From the NCBI GenBank assembly GCA_030704615.1, contig CM060733.1:124001-188000 (forward strand): a stretch of 64,000 nucleotides of DNA, in the 5' to 3' direction. Positions 47,925 through 61,353 of the stretch are shown one piece after another. The DNA comes from Takakia lepidozioides. Its lineage: Eukaryota > Streptophyta > Takakiopsida > Takakiales > Takakiaceae. A program made the position numbers and the translations under genes. How positions within the stretch are numbered: the first letter of the stretch is position 1; each line of letters starts with the position of its first letter. The notes beneath the pieces were generated by a model, which saw only the letters and a list, made by a program, of their open reading frames with translations, had not been told where the DNA came from and searched no databases.

Positions 47925-50542
47925 AGTATGAGGGAAGCGGACAAAGATCACCTCAATGCTCAAGAAATCTAGGGCTTCTTTTGCACCAGAATTTGCCAGG
48001 TAACTTCTGAGTAGCTTCTTGACCTTCCCCTCCCAGGCTGATCCCAGGACGGATGAGTGTCATAAGCTCCCTTCTGAGTGTGGCACTGATCAGATTGTAA
48101 CACTTCAGGTAGCGTTAGTGCAGCAATGAAGCAACACTTGAGAGACTCATGTTCAGTGATCTCTCTCATCCGGAAGTCTCTCTCTATTTATTATGTCATA
48201 TGGGCCATAAAGTAGATTATAAGTTCGTGTAGCAAGTGCTGAATAGCATCAAAATATATAAGTTCTACTAAAAGCCCACATTAACGTTGAGCAGAGATCA
48301 GCGCAGTAACATTTCAACAAACCCACTCTAGCTTTGCTCCAAGCATGCAACTCAACCAATTAATTAGCTCTTTGAGGATGATTGTACCTAGCACAACTTG
48401 TCTGAGCCATCTCAACATGCGCTCTGGATGAGGTAATTCGTGAATCGGGAGCATCCAATTTGTGACATGGGCTCTGAAATTGTTACTGACCAGTATCCGT
48501 TAAATGGTTTGTCCTTGTTTATATGGCAGGTTTCTTTTCAAGATTATATACTTCAAATGAAGGCTTCCTTTTCACCTGGTGTCACCTCCCCACTGTCTTC
48601 CTCCCTCAGAATATCCATAGATCCTCCTTTCTGTCCAGTTGATCATCTCTTTTTCCTCATTATACTGGGTGACATAATGCCACCACAGCAAGCATGGTTT
48701 GTATCCATCGACCAACATCTCTCTGGGAGAGACCTGTGTGGAACATTACTTCTGTGCTGAGAACAATTCATGCAGTAGCCAACACAAAGAGTTATTGGAC
48801 CAGCTGGAAGGTTTTTATCACTGGTAGCGTATGTATTTTGCAGATCAAGGTCACTTATTTCCTAGAAGAGAGAAACCCTGGCTACTTTGACAGCATGCAA
48901 CGGAGAAGTGGGGGAAATGTACTGCTTTCATCAGTATGCATCTCTCTCACACAAACTCCTGGTGAAGAGCTATAGTACGAGCAAAACCTATTCATGAGGA
49001 CTCCTGTTTGTCAAATCTCTCTGCACCCTGGGCTTGTATGTATTGGTTGAATAACAAAAAAAATTCATAAGAGATTCAAAGCCAGAGATTGGTGCTTGTA
49101 TCCAGATGCTTCTTCACTTCCATGAGTTTATCTTAGACTGCAGAGCAACATCGGAACCTCTGGCATGAAAATCTGACCCTCTAGTTGTTCTTATATGAAT
49201 GGTGATTGCATACACATATTTTACTGTGGGTTTTGACTCAAGGACTACTTTTGCGTTCATAATAGCCAGCAATATCATCAATGATCTTCCTCAGATGTCT
49301 CACTTCTGTGGAGCTCTCTTTATAGTCCGGGCTCTGTGCACTGGGCAGTTTGATGGTGGTGCCCGTCCAGGGTCACACACTGATGTCATCAACCTAATAA
49401 TCAGACTGCGAAGAACACACACACCAGCATTTGCCAGTTACTTTGTTGTGGTACCTACTTGAGTCCCATCTGCGACGATCCCTTCATGCCAGCACCAAAC
49501 TATCACATGGCAGATCTCATGGTATTCTGTGTTTGATTAGTCAGTATTGGTTTTACGCCTGGCAGCATGGGCAAGATCAGTTTTTCTTGTAAACTCAATG
49601 ATGGCTTCTGCACTCCAGCCTAACTTCGTGATATGCTACTCTTTTTATTCTTTGACCAGAAAGATTCAAATTTACCTTCAGGACTCTCAGGAGGGAGGTG
49701 AATCTCTAGATGTTATAAATTACTTTCAGCACAGGGCAAGTGCATTTAGTAAGTGATGAATATTGAAATGACCTGGTGCTAGAAAGAAATGTCCATCTGC
49801 AGAAGAGACTTTTGGAGCAGGACTTCTGAACTCTTCACTTCATTGGCAGCTCTTTAAGCTCGTTTTTGCAGGCGAGTTCTTGAGACACATCTAATGCTGT
49901 GTATAACTAAGAGAGGTCCCCCATTCCTTCGCAAATGCGATGCCTAACCCATCCACCACCACATAGAGCTAGCCCTCTGTCATTTAGCACAATCATAGAG
50001 ATGCTTCCTCATTGTTTATCAACAACAAAAAGTCAAATCTGCTCTGTTCTCAGCTTAAAGCTCTTGGCCTCAAAAGCCCATCCAATGGGTGTACACATGT
50101 TTCTTCGAGTACAAGTCTACTATTTAATTGTTAGGATTCAGTGCCTTGCCTAGTCACTCGGCCTCAGAAGGCTCTTTACTATAGCTGATTGCTCATTCAG
50201 GCCACATGTTATACGATTTTAAGTGAGAGCAAAAGAGCCTAAATTTGAATGCATTCGCATTTATACAAGCTGTAGAGCAAGTCAGCTTCCTAAACCAAAC
50301 CAATTCGAGAAGAAAATAACAATAAAATTTTAATGAAACTTAGGGATAAAAACATCTCAGAAAGCTAATGTGTCTAATGTATCTAATGTATCTGGAATCT
50401 CCCACTAGAAAACGATCTAGGACCAAACCCATCATTGATACAATCAGAGGATTCTTTGTCACTCAACATACTAAATGACTAAAGACAGAGGTGGGGGAGC
50501 ATAAAGACCAGGGAATAACCAATGCAGGAGGGGCAGATGAGG
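47925..50542. other. gene-less stretch between LOB and DRP5B genes
   Basis: This interval lies 3' of both neighbours (convergent LOB and DRP5B genes). No frame on either strand shows a recognisable domain or plausible exon series. It probably contains both 3' UTRs and spacer. Confidence 0.6.
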
Positions 50543-53500
50543 CTATGATTCTTCATGAATGTTGAACATAGAGAGGTCTTCTATTTCTTTTTGAGGGAGT
50601 GTCAATGGTTGAGAACTGCTGAGGTGATGGTGAATACTAGCAAACTTGTCCTGAAGCCTTTCTACCTGTTCACATTCAACAATAAGACGAGATCAGCATA
50701 ATCTCCATGTCCTTGCAACCCACAGCGGATTGAGATGCTATCATCTGAGAAGAAAATGCACCTACATAGAATCAGATAAGATGTGCTCTCTTCACACAAC
50801 GTGGGAATCCAAAGGAAGTATTTCTCTTCAATTACTAAAGGTGGTGTATGCTTCAAAGAGAACATACCTCCACAACTTAGATTTTCTCTTGAACGTTTCT
50901 ATTTCATGAACAACTTTTTATGGTGAAAAGCGCTGGAGTTGGGCAGACCATTGAAGGAATCAACAGCAAAGACCAGTGGTACATACCCGCCGCAGTTCAA
51001 GCTCAAGGTCAACTTTCTGTTGCTCCAAGGCACGACGGGCCTGGGCTACGTCGAACACATGATCAATATCTTCCTGAAAGGCTGCCTCCAGATTTTCACG
51101 TAGCATTGCAGGAAATGTATCCACCACTGGCATCAAAAAGAAGCAGTTGAACTGCACACCTCAAATCCACCATGTGTGCTTGATCAGCTTCAAATGCAAT
51201 ATTTCTGCTAGACATAGTGGTATGTAGAGCTTTATCTCTAAATACAAGCAGTTCATAAGTTCACCCTTTTATCAGCTAACAATAAGAGTGAAATATTGAT
51301 AAGTGGGGGCTAGGAAGTACTTTCATTTCCGCAGAAGCTACACAGTGATCACGAATGCCTTCAAAGATCTGAGCAACCAGGGCATGTACGATCTCCTCCG
51401 AAGTCCGGGCCAGCTTCCGGTTCCAGAGAGTGCTTTCTAGGAGGTCCACCAGTCTTGCATGTGCTGTCTGGCTGCCTTCTTGGTTTGTGCCAGCACTCTT
51501 GGCTTCAGGGCGGGGCTTGTTGTCTTGCTTATTACTGTTTCCAACCACTGTCGGCACTGTCCCATCTGCAACCATGCTTGCTGCTGTCGTTGGCTGCTCA
51601 CTGGTTCCCAATGTGTCCAGATACTGCTTTAAGCCAGATCGACTCTGCAACAAATGTGGAAACAGGAATAAAGACCTAGGACAGTGAGAATGATTAAATA
51701 CGGAAGTAAAAAGGGAGGGAGAACTACGACAAACTAAAGAAGGATACAAGAATCAACAAGAGATGAAATGAAGGAAAGGAAAAGGAATTTCTTCCAGCCT
51801 CCATGGAAAGCTGGACAAGCGCATGGGGCAAGAACACAAGAAAGCACCAGAAAACCAGGCCAAAATCACTGAAGGAAGACGTCATGAAGGCAGACTGCAA
51901 ACCATTTCTGGCCTTAACAATAGAGATGATACCCATTGTGGCTTTCCACTCCCATGTGGCTTGGACAGAGCAGGTAGGGGGAAGAAAGAAACTTTACAAC
52001 GCCCACAGAGAGCCCCAAGGGCCCAGTGGAAAAAGTAGAACAACAAGAAACCACGTCATAAAAAATCAACCGACACCCAATGAGGACTCATGCAGGTAAG
52101 CTACCAGAGGGTCATTTACTGTTTAGTGGATGCCTTCCCAGCAGTTGTCCTTGCAGTCTAATAACCTTGAGAGTCCGGACCAGGTACAGATAGAAAAGCA
52201 AATTAGATTGTCCAAGAAGCATGTCCTGCGTATATCAAAACGATCACACAATCTGTCTGCAAAACAAGTACAAGTTAGCAAACAGAGCTGGTCAAATGGA
52301 TGAACACCATAATGTAACTAGTGGTGCTCATGATCACCTTGTTATGCAGCGACCAGGAGACATAGCGCGTCGTGCTTAAAAGATCCTCCATACACCTGTT
52401 CCAGTCCAAGAAGTCACTACAAATCAGCAGATAGGATGGGGCACTTCAGTCTGTCACAAGATGATGTATTCTTAGATAGGGAATAAAAGGTCAACACTAC
52501 TGTAGGTTGTTATGGCAAGCAGTACATATGGTGAAGCATACTTTTCCCGGCAGCCTCGCTCCGTGGACTCCACAAATATGTGAAAAGCAGTGGCCACACG
52601 CTTCATGAACATATCATGCCCACTTAGATACTCGCCATCCTTCTGCAAGTCGGGGAGACATGGAAAAATAAGCTAAATTCATTGCATAATGGCTAAGTTG
52701 ACATAGATATGGCTCTGACAACCCTCTCCCCTTGTCCCGAAATCACACCCTCTCCTCCCAGTCAGTGGAGTAATGAGATCCTTCTATAGGCAACAGTTGG
52801 ATTCTCACCTGCAGAAGATAGAGTGCAATAGGAAGTAGCCTGCGGAGAATGTGTGACAACCTGAACCCTAACTGCACCCACCAACAATGCAGCTAACATC
52901 ACTACAGAAGGGCACAAATAGATAGGACAGCTATAAATCGCCACAACGGTTTGGCAAGCCAGGCCTTAACCAACCACAAATTTGTCAAACAAGTGATGAA
53001 TGCAACCTTTCCTGATTTCCTATCAATGGAGAGCATCCATCACACAGCTGGAAGCAAAATTGGCTATTCTGAGGAGGGATCTACACTGTACTGAAGATTA
53101 ACATCCAGAATCATCGATCCAATGTGAACAGCAGTTCAAGGCTTTTGAATTTGAGACATTACTTGATGCAAAAATGGCTCAAAGACATCTCGTGCTTTGG
53201 CAACTGCTATCACACACGCCGTCCTGCATCAGAGATCCTCCGCTTCTTCAGAGCAGGAAGAAATCACAGCATTGAAGTTCCATGACAATATCTCCATCAA
53301 ATTGATGTAGAGGTAAGAGCTTTCTGGGGCTTTCATAGTTCTGGAATCCACGAGAACTCAATACATTCAGGCAAATCCCACTATAGGGTTGAGCCTTTTC
53401 ATTCCTCCCATCCCTGCTGCTCCCTTGTTCTGCTCAAAAATATCTGAGCACGGGTAGATGGGCCACACGGCTGTGGCAAGCACATTTCACCTCCTTTCAA

Positions 53501-56500
53501 GAGTGTTTGGGCTTTTCTTTCAAAATTCTTTCATTACCTGTGTGTTTCGTTCTTTCCACAGACATGTGTGCTCTTTTGACACAATCAACCAATGTCTAGC
53601 ATAGAACATCTTTCTGTCGAAGGAATGACAAATGTACCTGAAGTAGTTAGTACCATCATGGATGTCTTCAACACCACATGCATTCACAATTTCTTCACGG
53701 CTTATGGATGGGCACTTGACCCCTCCCACCACAAATCGAAACTCGGCCATGGCTCTATGATATTGTGCCCCCCCATACAAACGCATCCCTGCATTCTGTC
53801 AGCACACTGTCATGAGTTTTTGAGTTTACATTTCTCTCATCCACTTCAAATAGACCACTCCCCTTCCTAAGAAAACTAATTATTTTGATTAAGGACACCA
53901 GGGATGGAGCTGATCATCTATCTTTGCTACCCATCAAGGAAATTGATCTAACCCACATCCTAAGAAACTTGGGAAAAAATCAGCTTGCAAATTTATCCCC
54001 ATCACCATTCCACTTTGGTACGAGACAAGATAACAGTCAGTTGAGCGGATTACTGGCATATGCTTGTATGGCATTTGCAAGCCATCCGTGCTCACAAAAG
54101 CTCCCCCACGAACACGCTCATCTTGTAGTGTTTCTCCTGCACGGATGTACATGTAAGTTTGTAATGCCCATAGAAGAGACCTATGTCTTCAAACTAGTGC
54201 AAGCAGAACTACAAATTATATGCCAAACTACAAGCCCAAGTCGTAAACTGAAACATCTCTGCAGAATCATAGTCAGAGCTTATCAACCTCTTCGCAATAT
54301 AGAGTACAAAAGTCTCAGAAGATAACTGCTCGCCCAGGAGACTCCTCCGAGCACTGGAACAACTAAGTATTAGCAAGCCCTGCAGCCTGTGTATCCAAAC
54401 TGATACTAGAGATGAGAAAACACTCACCAAATTTGTCAGGTGGGGCTACGACTGTTCCCCTGAGCAACAGCGACAGCTGCCAAAGCCATTGAACCACATT
54501 TATACACAAGGAATCCACACATATAACCAATTGTCCTCACTTCAACAAGTTGATAACAACCTTTTGAGACAATGACAGCTGACATCTTTCATGAAAAGCA
54601 CTTGGTAGTCAATAACAATGCTATATGAGGTGTTGTCCTTAACATCAGTGACAACCTTGGCTAGAAATGAATCTCGAAAAATTCGCCCTCTCTCTTTCAG
54701 TTTCGTGCCATCCAAATTGCTGCAATCCACCCCAAATGCAGTAGTCAGGTAGGTTAAGCTTGATCCTTCAGCTGAACTTTGTGAAGCTAACTGCCTCTGT
54801 AGCCATCAGAAAGACTCCTCCCTCCCTCCTGTGCTTGTGAAGAAACACAAAAATAACAGAAGCTCAGAAAGTTCTTATTGTTCGAGCAATGGCGAACTTG
54901 ACTCTTAGAATGTAAAAGTCGTTTTCATGCTTTCCAGAGGGATGAGAGCAAAATGGCTCAATCTCCAGGTGTTCTTCAAAATACCTGACAAAGGTACGTT
55001 GTCATATATTTTGACAGAAGGTGGAAAGATGGGACAAGGGGGAAGAAACTTTACAACATTCACAAGAAGCTCAAACATTTTATGGGACAATAATGCATGA
55101 CAAACAAAGCACTATAAACCCCAGCCTAAATCCCTGCATAGAAGACAGCCTCTAATGCAGTTCTGGCGGGAGAGAGAAAGAGGGCGGGAGCCGAACCCAA
55201 GCTCTTGAATGGTCTGGTGCAGCTTGATGGTGGCATTGCGATACTCCTTGTCCAACAGTGGAACAATGGCTGGCACGCTGTCCATGTACCTTCATACACC
55301 ACATTCACTGAGTTGCTTTAGCATCTACTAGCAGCAGACTGTTATATCAGGTTCCCAGGTAAACAGATGAAGGTTTGGAAAAAATATATATGCCACCAGT
55401 AGACCTGTCACAAGGGCACTTTTGCGCAATGGGCTAGTCTTGAGTGAGGGTCACTGAGCACAGACTGACTAGCCTGCAAGACCCCCTAATGCCTGCACAC
55501 CAGTTTTAATTGCCAAACACTACGAAGATGCCTGATGTTTTAAGTGGGACCTAAACACCTTCAGTACAGCTCAGACCTGTACACTAATGGTGGACCACCA
55601 CAAGGCCCACTAAAGAGATTCTGCTTGACAGTTAGAAATGAAAAACATAGCAGCTACCGGTGCTGCAGCAGCTGTTCAAGGAACCACCGCAACCGACTGA
55701 CCCCCACTCGAGCACGCTCGTCCTTTAACAATGCACGGTCCATTTTCTCCTCCAAGGATGCCACATCCTGTGCCTCTCTCATTGCCACCGCCTAACCATG
55801 CGAGGGGTACCAGATTTAGAGATCCATTTTAGAAGATGCCGAAGATGCAGCACAAGAAGACAGCACAGTACATGGACATCCATGAGAGGAAAGAGACCAT
55901 ACACTGCACAAAAATTCCAATCCCTACAGTTAGCCACAACCTCGCGGAAGTGATCATTTGATCGATAAACGGAATCTCGGCCAGCGCCCACTCGTCCTGA
56001 TGGCACAGAGGTGAAAAAGGGAGTGTCCCCCAGAATTTTGCAATCCAGCAGACGGGAAGGAGGCCGTAAAAATAGTTCAACATCGGCAGAGCGTGCAAAT
56101 TGAGGAATGCGAGTGTCCATTTTTGTTGACACAATTACTGTCCGTGACAATTCTGGGTCCATCTACCACCAAGAACACGGTCAGAAAGTTCTGAGATTAT
56201 CAATGCACAAGCCCAAATCCTTTAGGCGTCATGAGACATGGTGAAGATTTGAATCCTCTACCAAGAGCCTGTCATTAAAAACCCTTTCTTAGTGCCATCT
56301 GGGCCTTATCACTAGGAGACAGGCAACAGCGCAACATTCATGGACAAGTAGGAATGGAGACACCAAGAATTGACAAACAAAATTTCCACTCATCCATCGA
56401 CGCAGACATGTCCAACTCCCAGAGAAGGTAGACAAGGTAAAATATTCAAAGGATGCCAAAGAATCAAGCTTAACATGGCTGAATCTCATTAGTTAATCTG

Positions 56501-59337
56501 CTGCAGGAGAGAGAGAGAGAGAGAGAACGAAGTCCCCTGACCCTCAATTGATCTAGCTATGGCCCATTTACCCAGACATGGACCCTCTCGTCCCCTATGG
56601 AATAGCAAAAAGACCATGATTGTAGGCTATGGACTTCAGTACAGGAGTGAGGTAAAAATGGTTTTGGCCTGGCCCTGTCCCAAGACTGGGGTGGGTGCCT
56701 GGGGTCATAGGGCGCCTGGCCTAGGACCCGGGCTACCTGGGCTTCATGTTCTATACCACAGGGTAGCTATGGGAGCTTTTGGGGTTTCTCAAGTGGGCAC
56801 GATTTCGACTCTCTCGTCCCGGTCTCTTGCCCAAGCTGTGCTGACCATATTTCGTCTGATTTAAAACAACCCAAATTGCTCAAATGGCGGCATGAGCTGA
56901 ATAAGAACGGAAACCTGTAGAAACCAATTTGAAACCAGATGAAAATATCGTTGTCTAATTTTCATCTGCCTCTGTTACAGAGTCCTGGATCTCGGGCAAC
57001 CAATTAAAATTAAGGAGATGAGGAGATGGACTTCTTCAGCACCACAGCTTGTGCAAGAGACAGGGAGGAGAGAGACGAAACCGTGGCCACTCCAGAAACC
57101 CTCCAGAAAATCTTGAGTCCATTTCCGGACAGCTACCCACAAAATCTCTCAAAAATTCCCCAGAGTTCCCACAGCAATCCTGCGGTATAGGATATGAAAC
57201 CCGGGTAGGCTGGGCTCCAGGCTAGGCGCCCTACAACCCAATTACCCCAATCAATTTGCATTTAGTCAACAGAAGGCCCAAGGAGAACAAAAGGAGGGAC
57301 AGACCTGCATGACAATGCGGCGGGTGGTAGCATTGCTCCAATCACTGCAGTCTTCAAGGCACAGGATTATGAACTCTTTGTGCTGCATCTTGGACTGCAC
57401 CAGTGCCTCCACTGCTTGCCCTTGTGCCTGCCACAAGGAAACAAGAATTGGAGAGTACGGACAACTAACATTACACATAGCCAATTCTGACTACTCCACA
57501 CAAATACCAGCAGAAATCCACAATGCAAGTTATTGTTGGCACAGAACCTACAAGAATACTACGGATAGTCTAAGCCAAGAGATTTAGTGACCCACTCTTG
57601 CAAGCAGAGCAGAATTCAAACCCATGTGCTTGGCCTTTTTCACAAATGAAGGTTGAAAGATACCTGGAGGGAGTGGTTTTTGCGACCAGGAGCTGCAGCA
57701 ATGAGACCTGGGGTGTCGATGATGGTTAGATTGGGGCAAAACTTGTACTCTATCTTCACTACTATCTCCTTGGCCCAAAATTGACATGCCTCTCGCTCCA
57801 GTCGCATATTCTCTGCCTCAATATACGCCTGGATTGAGACATAGCACAGCAACTGTGAGACCAAAATGGCGGAGGTAAACTCCCCCAACCTAAGCACCTA
57901 TTGCAGCTCAAGAGCGGCTTGGTGACAGCATTGTTTGTCAACTTTTCTAGAAACTATTCATCAAACATTGCTGCAAAGGAGGAAGCTCCCTTGCAGATAC
58001 ATATGTAAGAGCAACGTCAGTCTTTTTTTGTTGACCTGACTGATTATTCACATAGGGAAACATCACACAACGATAACAGGGAGTTGGTGAGATTGTCACG
58101 ACAAACACGCTTGGAGAAGAAGTGAATGTAGTATGCATGACAGTAGGCCGGGCGCAAGAAATATGTTAGGTTGCCCTCAACAAGGAGGGACACTGTACAC
58201 CATCCTGGGCAAGTCAGGTCTTCATGAGATGTCCAGGTTCCAGAATCTAAAGAAGTCTGAGTCTTCCGTGAAAAGTTGATTGTGGCAACAGACAATCCAA
58301 GAGGCTTACCTGCATTACTATCCCTCGTAGTCTCCTTCCATCCTTAAATGAGTCACTGGAAGTAAGAGATTCACCTGGAGTTCTTCAAGGCTTTTCTCCT
58401 CATCCCGTGGCGGTCTGTCCTCAGAGAGCAGGAAGCAGCGGGGTTCGGTGCAGGAAGCATTATACTTCATGTGTAGCGTGATGGGCCGGCGAGTCTTGGT
58501 TCCCCCACCCACATGGTTAAACTGAAAGCCCATTAGAGCTTCAATCAGAGCACTCTTCCCATCAGTCTGATGGCCAACAACCAGAATCGCAGGCGCATCG
58601 AAGGGTTTATGAAAATCCTGTGCTAGGCTATGAAGGTCGTTGTATGCCTCGTATAGCTTCTCGTTTCCAGAAGAACGATAGAAGTTTTCAGGTGCTTCAA
58701 CAAAGTTTCGGGATGAATCCTTTGGGCTGTCTTTGGTGTCGCGCTGGAACATGTGGAGCCTGCCGAAACCATTAAGAGCGGAAGCAGGGGCTACTGAAGG
58801 GTTAGAAGGGTATTGGGTTAAGGGATTCATTGCTGGACTCTGTTGCGAGATGAGAGGTGAAATCTGAGAGGAGTCATTAATATGCGATGCCGACCCATGA
58901 CCATGGGAACTGAATTGCAATGGCATGATGTTCTTTGAGGGGAATGCAGTAGAGGAATGGGGAACGCCACAGCCTGAGCCAACACCTGAAGAAGCCGGGG
59001 CCGAAAAGGCACTAGGGAGAGCTCCGGCATGCGAGTAAGGGCTGGTGTACCCTGACAAAGATCCCAACGATGGACCCCCATGAGAGTTCTCCCCGACGGC
59101 AGGCCCAAAGTTATAAGAGGACAAAGGTGCTGAGACAGGAATGGTAGATTGAGAGGGACCAAGGGAGGCGGGAGGGGGTGACTTGCTCCTCCACGGCCCA
59201 GCTATCGGTGACGAACAATTCGATGCTCTCGGAGAGTTTCCCTGTGACAGACTGCCGTTGGTGCATGCCTGTGACGAAATCCATCTTTCTGCCACTCCAG
59301 CCCTCGCTTCTTGTGAAGGACCCCCACCGCCACTCAT
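50543..59337 (-). CDS. ARC5: DRP5B/ARC5 dynamin-related GTPase, 17 exons
   Basis: Exons (minus order): 59337-58375, 57828-57664, 57427-57305, 56162-55941, 55791-55658, 55289-55197, 54719-54656, 54476-54428, 54136-54054, 53795-53638, 53223-53163, 52871-52809, 52642-52542, 52395-52338, 51644-51321, 51151-50987, 50665-50543. They total 2949 nt (982 residues), every junction GT-AG and in phase. GTPase motifs: G1 GHQTDGKS (255-262), G2 TKTRRPI, G3 DTPG (359-362), G4 TKMD (430-433). The middle region carries ARC5 signatures such as GGAQYHRAMAEFRF and VNACGVEDIHDGTNY (exon 10) and LLESTLWNRKLA (exon 15); a coiled-coil GED-like end follows (exons 16-17). Arabidopsis ARC5 assembles on the cytosolic face of the chloroplast outer envelope and drives final constriction; DRP5B also acts on peroxisomes. 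The protein is about 200 residues longer than the ~777-residue Arabidopsis form, all from a Ser/Pro/Gly-rich N-terminal extension in exon 1. Confidence 0.95.
56710..57231. mobile_element. TIR-bounded element in DRP5B intron 3
   Basis: A 53-bp arm at 56710-56762 (starting GGGCGCCTGGCC) is repeated in inverted orientation at 57179-57231, with 42 of 53 positions identical and nearly all differences being transitions. Both ends are flanked by TA (TA|GGGCGCC and GGCGCCC|TA), which could be a Tc1/mariner-type target duplication, though two bases prove little. No transposase frame lies between the arms. It reads as a small non-autonomous element decayed by methylated-cytosine mutation. Confidence 0.5.
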
Positions 59338-60794
59338 AATTCCTATGCCGTCCCTCTCTTGCCCTATTCAAAGCGGCTCTGCACGTCAAAACAGATGCCT
59401 AAGACAAAGGACTTTCGATGTCAAGAAACTTGGGCAGGCTTACTGTCAGTGCTCGACCTGAAACATCATTCCAAAATGCAGACTAAACAACTCTGAGAGG
59501 CTGCACCCACCCTGCTCAATATCGTTTCGAGGCCTTCCGCAAGAACAGAGGTCCTGACCTATCCTGTACCGGAGGACAACACAATGCAGATATGGAAGCG
59601 AGACACACCTCAACACCATAGGTCCTGGCACAATGCCAGTACAAATCTATACTTCTGGGATTTTTAATTCAGTGCCAGGGGTTGTCAGATGACAGACATC
59701 ACCGTCAAAATCAAACATGCCACAACAGGTGAACAAAAAGAAGCAGACACAGCGAGAGAGAGTCAGATTCAAATACCGATGCAATACCTTCAACTGCAGG
59801 GGTGGAAAAAGAATTACAAGACGCACAATACCTACCTCCTCTCAACAACATTGCGGCCATCGAACAGCAGCTGCCATCTCCGAGGCAAAGCAGAGATGAA
59901 ATCAGAAACGTGTGGAAGCAAATTAAAGCAGATAACTTAGAGCGAGCAAGCAAGCAAGCGGGAAAGATTGAACGCTGCGCTACAAACACGGCACAGCCAA
60001 TGCGCACTGGACCCAGTGCGAGCGAGAGAGAGACTGAGCTCTCTGCCACGTGGCTACATGCTAGCTGTTGGACCCATGCACTCTCGGGGTCCCAGCAGAC
60101 AAGGTGCCATCTCAGCAAGACATATCTCTGTTAACTACCGACGTCAAGACATGTTAGTAAACGGGAGAAAGGATATCTAGATTCTGCAGTACCTACTATC
60201 TACGTACCTAGTACCTACTGTAGAATATTTAGCACAGAACCATATGCGCCGTCGGGCGGATGGGACCCATGTGACATATGTCATGTGTATGGCCATGATG
60301 GGTGGAATGTGAGCCACATTCAAGGCACCTGCAAACGCAAAGATGAGCACCAGCTTTGTTCTTCATCTCTCAAGCATCGTCTTGCACAATCTGTCTTTAA
60401 TTCAGAGATTACGCTGTGGCTCTCTGAGCTCATCTAGATGCAAGACAACTCATCGTGCTTCAAAACTCAGACTCTACATATCGCTCCGGGGAGGTACTTC
60501 TTTTTTGAGCTTTAGTTACTCGTGCTTTTGGTTGCAAAGAGGTCACAGATTCATCCCCTGTTATGAGGTTCTGTGTGTTGTATTAAATCATTGCATTTGC
60601 ACAAGATTGTTTTCTCTATCCAAGTACAAGGGGCAAGGTCTCTCCGGATTGTGTGCCGTGTGGCTGTAAGAAGGGTACAAGAAGATTTAACATTCGTATG
60701 GGAAATTCCCTTCCTCTTTCTGGGTTAATTCTTCTCGGTTGGTCTGAATTCATCTAGATTATGTAGCTAGCACAGAAGCGAATAGTCTCAGTCG

Positions 60795-60950
60795 ATGGTC
60801 GTGGGACTGCCAGCGTCTAATTGCATGTTTGATATTCAGCTATACGAGAATGATGTTCGAGTGGTACCAAGAGAGCAAGTTTTGATTTCCGCTATGGAAA
60901 GTGCTGATGATGGCGCTGCAATTGAGGTAGAAGTATGGTGTACGCGTTGA
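60795..60950 (+). other. 51-codon small open frame upstream of TauD
   Basis: An ATG-initiated frame with balanced composition (contains ENDVRVVPREQVLIS and DDGAAIEVEVW). I do not recognise it. GAG|GTAGAA at 60926/60927 is a possible phase-0 donor, and TGTCAG|AGC at 61323/61324 is a phase-0 acceptor that would read in frame into the TauD ORF. The frame may therefore be an upstream exon, a 5'-UTR ORF, or chance. Confidence 0.25.
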
Positions 60951-61353
60951 CCTTCCCTTGGAGAGATTTTAGCCCCACAATTTTCAAAGTGGCAAATTTG
61001 TTGACCAACTACAGCGCGAGGTGCAAACCTGCAGAATCTATCTCACTGTACAACCGATTTGATCTTTGGGGAGCAGCAGCAGTTGTTGGTCTATTTCTTC
61101 GCTGCTCCAATATATTGTCCAGGTGACTCGATGTGGGCCATTCTGCACTTGCGCTGTCTGAGTCAATACACTTGTCTTGCTGCTCGCTCTAGATAAGCAA
61201 ATTACTCCTAGGGCCCTCGTTCTGAACAGCACATGGGTACGCGCATTGATCTTTCGTGTTATGATGCAGGTGCCCAAGAGCAATTGGACACTACAGCCTT
61301 GAAGGCTTACACCTTACTGTCAGAGCTTCAGTAACAACAAGTTTACTGGATCC

